Assembly: GCA_963580005.1 (NCBI GenBank)
Contig: CAUZJR010000311.1
Location: forward strand, 1 to 6,583
Source: UBA8437 sp963580005
GTDB lineage: Bacteria; Planctomycetota; Planctomycetia; Planctomycetales; Planctomycetaceae
Direction: 5' to 3'
DNA length: 6,583 bases
In this document: piece by piece, positions 1 to 6,530 of the stretch
Layout of the letters: each line of letters begins with the position of its first letter
Position numbering within the stretch: the stretch's first letter is position 1
Program-made: the position numbers and the translations under genes
The notes under the pieces: model-generated
Database searches by the model: none
What the model was told of the DNA's origin: nothing
Seen by the model: only the letters and a program-made list of their open reading frames with translations

Positions 1-3000
1 TGTAGCGTCCGCCAAAGAGACCCAGGTGGATCGAGCCGTTGGTGGTCATGTTGGACAGGCCGTGCTTGTACCGGCAGACCAGGGATTTCTCGGATTCGTC
101 GTAACCGTCGGCCGAGGCGAATACGGTCACCTCGGTTGGGTCGAAGTACATCGTGCACCAGATGTCACGTCCCCGATTGGCCATGTGCTTGATGGTCCAC
201 GACGACGTGAATGTCCGCACTCCGGCCTGGTCGTTGAAACACGAGAGCATGGGTTGTGTCCGGCCGGGACCGCTGAAATAGAGGTACCACAACATCCTGG
301 AAACGGGAGTCTGCGAATTGGTGAGACTGAACGAGGCACTGCCGGGTCGTCCCTCGAGCGGCGGTGCCGCCGTGGTGTGTAGTCTCAGGCGATAGCGGCC
401 GGGTCCCCGGTGCTTGATCAGGTCATTGAACTTGGCAATCGAGATGACCGGGTAGACGTCATCGGCATCCATTTCGAGTGATCCGCCTCTTGTCGGCGGC
501 GCGAGGACTCCGCCCTGCGGGGGCATGCGAGTCCACCGGGCCCGGTCAAGCCGGCCACCATCGAAGGTGTCGGCAAGCCGCCCGTGCCGGATCGGCAGGC
601 CCGCTCGGATTCTCTCCAGCACGACGTCATCCCACATCGTCACGCCATTGAAACTCCGCCTGAGCGAGATGACGGCCGAGTCGGCACGGGCCGGTACCGA
701 AACGGTCAATCGCAGCCGAGCCCAGCCGTCGGCGGGATCGAGTGTTCGCAGCATGCAACGAGTCGATGGGGCATCGATCTTCTTCTTGCCGTCGAAAAAC
801 TCGACCGCGACTTCCATGGGGACGGATGTCTCGGGTGGCGGGTTCTTGGACCGGCCCCATGCGGTCAGGCGGTAGCGTTCGAATGGGATGACTGGGATCT
901 CTTGAGACAGGGTGGCTGGTCCACCGAGCTTCGAGACGGCTGCGAAGCTGCCGCTGCGGACCTGGTCTCGGGTGACTCCCTGCTGGCCATTCTCGACCGT
1001 CCAGCCCTCCAGGTCTCCGGATTCGAAGTTGCCGTTGACCAGCTGGTTGCCGAGCCTGTTTGGGAGCTTGTTTCCGAGGAGAGCCAACTGTGTCCGGGCC
1101 GCGTCATGCAGAGCGTCAGATCGCCTCACGCTCTGCCAGAATTCTCGGGCGGCCTGGGTTCCGTGAGTCTTGAGATGGAAGCGGGTTGCCGCCGAACAGA
1201 GTTCATCCAGCAGCGCATTTTCGTGGCTGAAGATCGAGAGGGCTGATCCGTACGCCCAGAACCCGGTACTCCTGGTTCTTGGATTGATGCTGGGGTGGGA
1301 CCGCATTTGTGCCAGGCTGGTTGAACGTTGTTCCTGGATCGTGCTGACAAGGCGGGCGCGTTTGAGAACTGCTTGTCGTTGGTTCTCGGATGTGACGGTG
1401 ATGTCCAGGGAGGCCGGGTAGAATTCGAGGAAGCTGACCAGGAGGCTGCGCTGAAACTGCCAGGCTTCGGCCATCCGGGCCAGGCGAAACTTGGCCCCGG
1501 CTGAGTCCCCGGCGGCCAGGCGTGTGGCGGTGGAGACGCAGCGGTCGAGGAATTCGATGTCCTCGCGGGTGTATCCCAGGAGTTCGTCGTTGGGTTGGAC
1601 ATAGGAGTCTTTGTTCCACGAGACCCACTGGTAGAACAGCCAGTCCTTGCGGAGTCTGCCATAGGGGCCGGGTGGACGTCGCTCGTAGACGGCTTCGAGC
1701 CGGTCCCAGAAGTCTCGCATGGGCCTGGCCGCGGCCGGGCCATACGAGGCCACACAGAACCGGTCCATGATGCGATTGATGTCGGCGTTCACGTCCCACT
1801 GTAGCGCCTGGATGTAGTGGTACTTGGGACCGTCGAAGGTCCAGTCACCTCCACATTCGGTGATGTGCGACAGGGCTCTCAGCTCGTCGTGGCCCCACTT
1901 GAGGAACTGTTGAGCGGCACGCGGATAGTGCCGAAAACCCAGGAACGAGGAGCCGTACATGTAGGAATAGAGGTTGACCGAGCGGCAGACGGTCTTCCAT
2001 TGCTCGGCCTGCTTGAACTCGCTGTCCAGGACGAATGTCTTGGTGACGGCGACATTGGGTTCGAGCTTGAAGCGTGGTGGGGTCGAGGTGTTGGCGTAGG
2101 CCATCGCTTCGACCCACTTGCCCGGGTGCTTCTTGCCCACCTCGCTCGCGACCCGGTTCACCCACAGAAACCACCGCTCGGTCAGTGAGTAGGCCGGTTG
2201 GACCGAGTTGACGAGTTTCCGGCAGCGTTCGCATTCGCACCAGCCATTGCCGTCGTTTTGGCCGACCGAGACAACCGGGGCCTGCGGGCGTCGCTTGAAG
2301 AACTCATCGATGTACTCGACCGCGCGATCCACTGTGCCGGGATGGGTTGTGCAGATCTGCCAGCCGTTCCCGTAACTCCACCATTGCCGCTTGCCGCCAA
2401 ACAGCGCAAACCACTCGGGATGCTCCTCGAACTGCTTACCGGAAAAGATGTGCTGAATGGCGTGGTTGCCGTATTGACCGTCACCATAAGGCCCGAGCCG
2501 AAGCAGCTTGCGCGGGGGCGTGAAAAAGTACATCCCACAGTTGGAGCGATTGACGAAGTCGGGTTGGATGGTCTGTGAGAGTTGACGATCCAGCGTGATG
2601 GTTGTTCGCTGGGGCACCACTTCGCCGTGGACCGAGTCGGGAAACAGCCAGCGGACGCCGCAGTGATCGGCCAGGAATTTCTCGACAGCCCACTGCGCGG
2701 CGCGGTCCGCCTTGCCAGCGAGGACCAGGTGTACGCTCTTGCCCTGCTCGATGCATTGGATCACGTAGCCATCGGCCCGCATCCTCTCGATCCTCGGAAC
2801 ATGCTTCTCGACAAACTTGTCGCGGCCGACGTGGATCACGATCGGGGCCTGGTCCGCCTGGTCGGAAACCGAGATGCTGCGGCGGGTGATGCGAGAGAGA
2901 TAATCGCAGAGGTCCCTGGCCGCGTCTCGTTCGAGAGGCCGCGGACCGGATACGACGCGAGGCAGCGGCGAGCCCGGAGCGATCAGGGCGAACCGCTTGT

Positions 3001-3079
3001 CTGCCGCTTCGGCCGTGCACGTCAGTAAGACGAAAATCGTCAGCAGACCGGCGGATCGGAACGTCTTAAGAAAGTTCAT
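1..3079 (-). CDS. Secreted DUF4838 multidomain protein (glycoside-hydrolase-like), C-terminus beyond the window
   Basis: The frame is open without a stop from ATG at 3079 to the left edge, giving 1026 visible codons; the 3' end is missing. The start has a Shine-Dalgarno-like GGGAG on the minus strand (3085-3089). Residues 1-25 form a signal peptide (KTFRS, then a hydrophobic core, then AEA before ADK). Residues about 30-165 resemble the alpha-glucuronidase N-terminal domain that usually precedes DUF4838, ending in GVRWLFP (141-147). Residues about 180-470 match DUF4838, with NDGNGWCECERC (275-286; Cys281, Cys283, Cys286). Residues about 470-675 look helical. A CBM4/9-like module starts at NGNFESGDLEGW (682 on) and runs to about 825. 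From about 835 (TFDGGRLDRARW) a concanavalin-type lectin/glucanase fold is likely. The family is thought to act on polysaccharides outside the cytoplasm, but its substrate is not established. It lies 63 bases downstream of the HAD gene on the same strand, so co-transcription is plausible. Family call is firm; catalytic role is inferred. Confidence 0.9.
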   Translation of the reverse strand, partial: MNFLKTFRSAGLLTIFVLLTCTAEAADKRFALIAPGSPLPRVVSGPRPLERDAARDLCDYLSRITRRSISVSDQADQAPIVIHVGRDKFVEKHVPRIERMRADGYVIQCIEQGKSVHLVLAGKADRAAQWAVEKFLADHCGVRWLFPDSVHGEVVPQRTTITLDRQLSQTIQPDFVNRSNCGMYFFTPPRKLLRLGPYGDGQYGNHAIQHIFSGKQFEEHPEWFALFGGKRQWWSYGNGWQICTTHPGTVDRAVEYIDEFFKRRPQAPVVSVGQNDGNGWCECERCRKLVNSVQPAYSLTERWFLWVNRVASEVGKKHPGKWVEAMAYANTSTPPRFKLEPNVAVTKTFVLDSEFKQAEQWKTVCRSVNLYSYMYGSSFLGFRHYPRAAQQFLKWGHDELRALSHITECGGDWTFDGPKYHYIQALQWDVNADINRIMDRFCVASYGPAAARPMRDFWDRLEAVYERRPPGPYGRLRKDWLFYQWVSWNKDSYVQPNDELLGYTREDIEFLDRCVSTATRLAAGDSAGAKFRLARMAEAWQFQRSLLVSFLEFYPASLDITVTSENQRQAVLKRARLVSTIQEQRSTSLAQMRSHPSINPRTRSTGFWAYGSALSIFSHENALLDELCSAATRFHLKTHGTQAAREFWQSVRRSDALHDAARTQLALLGNKLPNRLGNQLVNGNFESGDLEGWTVENGQQGVTRDQVRSGSFAAVSKLGGPATLSQEIPVIPFERYRLTAWGRSKNPPPETSVPMEVAVEFFDGKKKIDAPSTRCMLRTLDPADGWARLRLTVSVPARADSAVISLRRSFNGVTMWDDVVLERIRAGLPIRHGRLADTFDGGRLDRARWTRMPPQGGVLAPPTRGGSLEMDADDVYPVISIAKFNDLIKHRGPGRYRLRLHTTAAPPLEGRPGSASFSLTNSQTPVSRMLWYLYFSGPGRTQPMLSCFNDQAGVRTFTSSWTIKHMANRGRDIWCTMYFDPTEVTVFASADGYDESEKSLVCRYKHGLSNMTTNGSIHLGLFGGRY

Positions 3080-3084
3080 GAAGT

Positions 3085-3089
3085 CTCCC
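3085..3089 (-). promoter_or_regulatory. Ribosome binding site of the DUF4838 gene
   Basis: The minus strand reads GGGAG here, five bases before the ATG at 3079. The purine-rich match and the signal peptide that begins right after it support this start over any internal ATG such as residue 183. Confidence 0.55.
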
Positions 3090-3102
3090 GGCTCAACTCT
3101 CG

Positions 3103-3112
3103 ACTGATCAGT
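3103..3112. repeat. 10-base perfect palindrome in the HAD-DUF4838 spacer
   Basis: ACTGATCAGT is self-complementary over all ten bases and lies in the 63-base gap between the two leftward genes. A short CTCGA (3099-3103) and TCGAG (3129-3133) pair flanks it. No long GC-rich stem followed by a T-run is present, so it is not a convincing terminator. It may be chance or a protein-binding site. Confidence 0.35.
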
Positions 3113-3142
3113 GATTTTCTAGTCATCTTCGAGTGAAGACTG

Positions 3143-4147
3143 CTACCGCTTGAGCTGGAACGGGTAGATCACTCTCCAGTCCCGTTTCATGTCGACCACG
3201 GTCCACTTGTTCATGGCGGCCTTGTCGAGTGCCTTGTCGAGGTGGCCGATCAGTGACTTCCGGTCGTAGGACCACTCGCGCTGGGCGTCGGTGTGGCGGA
3301 TGATGACTCCCAGCCGCTGGCTGCTGCCCGTGGTGGTCCATTCGAGCATCTGCAGGTCGCCGTCGGAATTGCCGAAGGCTGCGATCGGCCGTCGACCGAT
3401 GACCTTGCGGATGCTGATCGGCTTGCCCGAGGCGTTGTTGAAGAACTCGAATTCCGGCAACCTCAGCAAGGCCGGCTTACCGTCCCGCTTGATCGCCTGC
3501 GTCTTCAGGCGACTGCCGATGATCCGCTCGGGCGGAATCCCGTAAACCCGCGGGGCCCAGGCGCGCATGAACTCGAGATCGCCTCCCGAGACGATGTAGC
3601 TGCTGAAGTGGTTGCCCTTGAGGTAGGCCAGCAACTCGAGCATCGGCTGAAACACCAGGTCGGTGTAGGGTCGCTTGAATCTCGGATGTCGAGACGACTT
3701 CAGCCACGCGGCGACCTCGCTGTGCAGTTCGCTGACGGTCAGGTTGCCACAGGTGGCGGCCGTCAGGGCCAGGAATCCCCTGTAATTTCCGGAAGTCAGC
3801 GCGACCAGGTCGTTCTCGAGGGCCGCCTGAAACGGCTGAGTGTTTTTCCATTCAGGATAGCTGCCGGCCAGTTGCCTGGTCCGGTGAATCGAGAATTGCA
3901 GTTGGAAGTAGGCCGGCTGTTCTGACCAGAGTGTCCCGTCGTTATCGAACGTGGCGATCCGCTGCGAGACCGGCACGAAGTGCGGTCCCCCGGGGGCGGT
4001 CACCGAGTGGACAAACTCGATGATCTGCCGTTTGGTGAGGCCTTCGTTCCAGGAGGGCAGCGGATCAGACGCTGCAACGGGCGTGATCCACAGCGAGCAG
4101 AACACGATGCTCGGCAGCAACCAACAGCGAAAGGTGATTCGATGCAC
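3143..4147 (-). CDS. Secreted HAD-superfamily phosphatase/hydrolase
   Basis: A 334-residue protein is read from GTG at 4147. I chose this start because AGGGA lies seven bases upstream and because a signal peptide begins immediately (basic HRITFR, hydrophobic core 8-21, cleavage near VAA/S at 24-27). The frame stays open to 4369, but that 74-residue extension is Arg/Pro-rich and would bury the signal peptide. All HAD motifs are visible: motif I FDNDGT (Asp68 nucleophile, Asp70 acid/base), motif II IVSGG (Ser187), a Lys near 242-248 for motif III, and motif IV GNSDGD (Asp262, Asp264) for magnesium. RHPRFKRPYTDLVFQPMLEL (153-172) and the ending WTVVDMKRDW are typical of a widespread family of HAD proteins usually annotated only as haloacid dehalogenase-like hydrolase or phosphoserine-phosphatase-like. 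The substrate is unknown. It acts in the periplasm or outside. It precedes the DUF4838 gene in a likely two-gene leftward unit. Confidence 0.9.
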   Translation of the reverse strand: MHRITFRCWLLPSIVFCSLWITPVAASDPLPSWNEGLTKRQIIEFVHSVTAPGGPHFVPVSQRIATFDNDGTLWSEQPAYFQLQFSIHRTRQLAGSYPEWKNTQPFQAALENDLVALTSGNYRGFLALTAATCGNLTVSELHSEVAAWLKSSRHPRFKRPYTDLVFQPMLELLAYLKGNHFSSYIVSGGDLEFMRAWAPRVYGIPPERIIGSRLKTQAIKRDGKPALLRLPEFEFFNNASGKPISIRKVIGRRPIAAFGNSDGDLQMLEWTTTGSSQRLGVIIRHTDAQREWSYDRKSLIGHLDKALDKAAMNKWTVVDMKRDWRVIYPFQLKR

Positions 4148-4154
4148 TGCGGGA

Positions 4155-4159
4155 TCCCT
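4155..4159 (-). promoter_or_regulatory. Ribosome binding site that decides the GTG start of the HAD gene
   Basis: AGGGA on the minus strand ends seven bases before GTG at 4147. No in-frame ATG lies close by, and TTG codons further upstream would put a long charged stretch before the signal peptide. The site is part of the palindrome GGGATCCC (4151-4158), so a hairpin could partly mask it. Confidence 0.5.
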
Positions 4160-4173
4160 GGTACCCGGGAAGA

Positions 4174-4183
4174 CGAGATCTCG
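4174..4183. repeat. 10-base perfect palindrome upstream of the HAD gene
   Basis: CGAGATCTCG is self-complementary. It lies 26 bases upstream of the HAD start and next to GGGATCCC (4151-4158), GGTACC (4160-4165) and CCCGGG (4164-4169). It could be an operator for the leftward unit, but no family of regulator is suggested by the sequence. Confidence 0.35.
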
Positions 4184-4394
4184 CAGCCGGTCGGGGCGGC
4201 CGGTAATCAACAATCTTCGATCAGGGATAGTCCGGTGTGGAGTGGAGGTCAAGAGTCGTCGATGTCCGCGGTCGGGGGCGTCGGATGGTGGGACTGTTGC
4301 ATTTCCTGAGGAATCCGGCAAAGGTTCGAATCCCGGTCGGAGTGCCGTCGTCGGTCCCTCGCGTTGCACTCCGCGTCGGTTACCCTGCTAGCTC

Positions 4395-4399
4395 GAGGA
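4395..4399 (+). promoter_or_regulatory. Ribosome binding site that decides the start of the GH123-like gene
   Basis: GAGGA lies eight bases before ATG at 4408. This supports 4408 over the start codons further upstream in the same open frame (as far as 4237), which would add an Arg-rich leader before the signal peptide. A TTG at 4402 is in frame but only two bases from the GAGGA, too close for good spacing. Confidence 0.6.
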
Positions 4400-4407
4400 C
4401 TTTGACG

Positions 4408-6504
4408 ATGGCGGTTTTCCCAACGGAACTGCGGTCCGTGATTCTCGTCGGTCTCTGGCTGGTTACCGCCTCGTTGGGACCGGGACCAGAAGCGGTGGCG
4501 GGGCAGCCGTCCGCGACCACCTTTTGGGTGACGGCCGACCAGTTGATGCCCGCCTGGGGCTTCTATCCGCTGCAGGCGAGTTATGGTGGCACCCGGCCTC
4601 TGGGTCGCCATGCCGCCTGGTGTTCGGCCGGCAACTCGGGACGCCTGACCTGGATCGCCAAGTTTCCGCGGCAGGCCGAGTACCACGTCTGGGTCCGGAA
4701 TTACGGGGGCTATGGCACGGTGGCCGTCTCGGTGGATGAACGCCCGCTGGTGGGCGGTCGTGGAGGCAGTGGCGGCGGTCGGTTTGTCTGGCGGCACTCG
4801 GGCAGGATCTCGGTGACCGCCGGCATGCATCACGTCGATCTCGACGTCGATAAAGGCATGTTCGACGCCGTGGCGTTCACCACCGACGCGAAACTGGTTC
4901 CGACCAGGGACAAGTTGCCCGAGCCGCTTACCAAGCCCCGCCTGCGGGCACCACGGGCCTACCGCGACGATTCGCACCTGGCCGAGCGGGCCGCCGCAAG
5001 TGGCTTTGTCGTCGGCCCGGTCATCGGCTTTGCAGGGACTCTCTACGACTGGCTGCCCGACGGGAAAGATAAACGACCGTTTGACCGGCTGCGGATGTGG
5101 GGTGCGGCCAACCAGTACATCAACGGGACGTTTGCGATCCGTGCCATCCGGGACATCCCTGAATTGACCGTTTCGCTGTCGCGGCTCGAGGGGCCGGGCG
5201 GGGTGGTGCTGGAAACCGACGACATCGACGTGCGGGTGGTTCATGTCCGCGAGCGGAGGAACTCGTTGTTCCGGCCCAGCCAGGTCCGCATGCTGACTCC
5301 CGAGATCCTGTTGCGGGACGATCGCACGACGTTGCCGCCCAAGGGTCGGCAGGGTGGATTCGGAGGCGAGCGATGCGTGACCGGAGTCCCGGCTCACGAA
5401 AGCCGCCAGTTCTGGTTGACCGTGCATGTGCCCGACGGCTCGCCGCCGGGGCCCTACCGTGGCGAGGTCATTTTCGGTGGCACTGCCAGGAGGCGGCTGG
5501 AGGTGGTTCTCGATGTGCTGCCGATCACGTTGAAGGCGGCCGAGGGGTACTATGGGATCTATCACCGGAACCAGACGACCAATCCGAAGAAGGTTCATCA
5601 CGTCAGCGAGGCCCGATACCTGGCCGAGTTGCAGGACCAGGTGCGTCATGGACTGAATGCCGCCACGCTGTACTCGGGGTTCTCGACGCTGGGCCTGGCC
5701 CGTCAGGCGGGGATGACCAGGGCACCGTGCCTGATGCACTGGCCCGACGGGAACGCGGCCCAGCAGGTGGCGGCGGCCAAGAAAATGGGGTTCAGCGACC
5801 TGTTCTATTACGGGGTTGATGAACCGACCGAGCCGGCTGCGATCGAGCGTTGCCGCAAGGAGGCCCAGCGGCGTCGTGCCACGGGGTTGCACATGTTCAC
5901 GGCGATCAACAGCAAGACGGCACAACTGGCCACTCGAGACTTCATCGATCGCCCGGTCTACAACATCTACGTCTTCGGCGGGCCGGACAACGCCGAGGTG
6001 ATGTACGCCCGCAAGAAGGGATTTCGCCCCATTTCCTACTGGGTCACGGCAACCGCCTTTCCACTGCCGTACCGGGCGCTGACCGGGCTCTACAACACCC
6101 GTTGCGGGTACCTGGGTTCGAGTCCCTGGGCCTACCAGGATTTTCCCGGCAATGGTCTCTACGATCCCGACAAGCCGGCGCACAAGGTGTCGTATCCCGA
6201 CGAGTTCGGACAGCCGATCCCGACGCTGGCCTGGGAGGCTCACCGTGCCGGGATCGACGATGTCCGCTATCTCGAAGCACTCGATCGGGCCATCGCCACC
6301 GCCGTGGGTCGATTGAAGCAGCCCGATCCGCCGTCGCAACTGGCCGCCGCGCTGGAGGCGGCACGCGGGGTCCGTAAGGCACGCTTCGAGTCGATCGGCC
6401 AGCGTTGGCTCGAGTACTTCTGCCAACTGAAACCGGGCGACCTGGACCGATCTCGCCGCGCATTGGCCGACGCACTCGTGCGGTTGCAGGCCGCCCAGGA
6501 ATAA
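4408..6504 (+). CDS. Secreted GH123-like glycoside hydrolase with DUF4091 region
   Basis: A 698-residue protein starts at ATG 4408. Residues 1-31 form a signal peptide (core VILVGLWLVTA, cleavage after AVA). Residues about 38-165 look like an additional beta-sandwich, with a Gly-rich loop VGGRGGSGGG (115-124) and several Trp, possibly carbohydrate-binding. Residues about 190-375 fit the beta-sandwich that precedes the catalytic barrel in GH123. The barrel (about 378-600) carries FYYGVDEP with adjacent Asp471-Glu472, matching the Asp-Glu pair that GH123 N-acetyl-beta-galactosaminidases use in substrate-assisted catalysis. The DUF4091 signature follows: LAWEAHRAGIDDVRYLEAL (607-625). A helical tail ends at TAA 6502-6504. 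By family it should cleave a terminal beta-linked N-acetylhexosamine outside the cytoplasm, but DUF4091 proteins are diverse and the substrate is uncertain. It is longer than typical GH123 enzymes because of the extra N-terminal domain. No terminator separates it from the next gene, 26 bases on. Confidence 0.88.
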   Translation: MAVFPTELRSVILVGLWLVTASLGPGPEAVAGQPSATTFWVTADQLMPAWGFYPLQASYGGTRPLGRHAAWCSAGNSGRLTWIAKFPRQAEYHVWVRNYGGYGTVAVSVDERPLVGGRGGSGGGRFVWRHSGRISVTAGMHHVDLDVDKGMFDAVAFTTDAKLVPTRDKLPEPLTKPRLRAPRAYRDDSHLAERAAASGFVVGPVIGFAGTLYDWLPDGKDKRPFDRLRMWGAANQYINGTFAIRAIRDIPELTVSLSRLEGPGGVVLETDDIDVRVVHVRERRNSLFRPSQVRMLTPEILLRDDRTTLPPKGRQGGFGGERCVTGVPAHESRQFWLTVHVPDGSPPGPYRGEVIFGGTARRRLEVVLDVLPITLKAAEGYYGIYHRNQTTNPKKVHHVSEARYLAELQDQVRHGLNAATLYSGFSTLGLARQAGMTRAPCLMHWPDGNAAQQVAAAKKMGFSDLFYYGVDEPTEPAAIERCRKEAQRRRATGLHMFTAINSKTAQLATRDFIDRPVYNIYVFGGPDNAEVMYARKKGFRPISYWVTATAFPLPYRALTGLYNTRCGYLGSSPWAYQDFPGNGLYDPDKPAHKVSYPDEFGQPIPTLAWEAHRAGIDDVRYLEALDRAIATAVGRLKQPDPPSQLAAALEAARGVRKARFESIGQRWLEYFCQLKPGDLDRSRRALADALVRLQAAQE

Positions 6505-6530
6505 CCTGACCCCGGAAGGAAGTTGCCCCG

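Larger units (their letters stand above)
4148..4407. promoter_or_regulatory. Divergent intergenic region, presumed to hold both promoters
   Basis: This 260-base spacer separates the divergent starts of the HAD gene (4147, leftward) and the GH123-like gene (4408, rightward), so promoters for both units should lie here. No convincing -35/-10 pair of the sigma-70 type is visible on either strand. The most AT-rich block is about 4205-4225 (aatcaacaatcttcgatcag). The region also holds clustered short palindromes (4151-4183) and a tRNA T-loop-like stretch (4314-4346), described separately. Frames from both neighbours stay open across it, but their translations are Arg/Pro/Gly-rich and have no family features. 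Confidence 0.45.

Noticed and set aside
584..1246. 220-residue plus-strand frame and the 198- and 209-residue minus-strand frames around 1126-1799
   Set aside because: All lie inside the continuous DUF4838 frame on the minus strand, are in other frames and have low-complexity Ser/Pro/Arg-rich translations.
3080..3142. Rho-independent terminator between the HAD and DUF4838 genes
   Set aside because: The only clear inverted repeat is ten bases without a loop or GC-rich stem, and no T-run follows on the minus strand.
3293..3925. 210-residue plus-strand frame inside the HAD gene
   Set aside because: It is a shadow of the HAD coding sequence, which carries intact catalytic motifs on the other strand.
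4200..4350. A complete tRNA gene around the T-loop-like motif
   Set aside because: The T-stem pairs only at its two innermost positions, and no matching acceptor stem, D-arm or anticodon arm can be drawn upstream.
4148..4369. 74-residue N-terminal extension of the HAD protein
   Set aside because: The extension is hydrophilic and Arg/Pro-rich, would bury a clear signal peptide, and the GTG at 4147 has its own ribosome binding site.
4237..4407. 57-residue N-terminal extension of the GH123-like protein
   Set aside because: It is Arg-rich, lies upstream of a well-spaced GAGGA and precedes a proper signal peptide starting at ATG 4408.
4249..6426. 725-residue open frame on the minus strand opposite the GH123-like gene
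   Set aside because: It is a mirror of the codon bias of the plus-strand gene in G+C-rich DNA. Its translation is Arg/Gly/Pro/His-rich with no motifs or signal peptide, while the plus strand shows clear family motifs.
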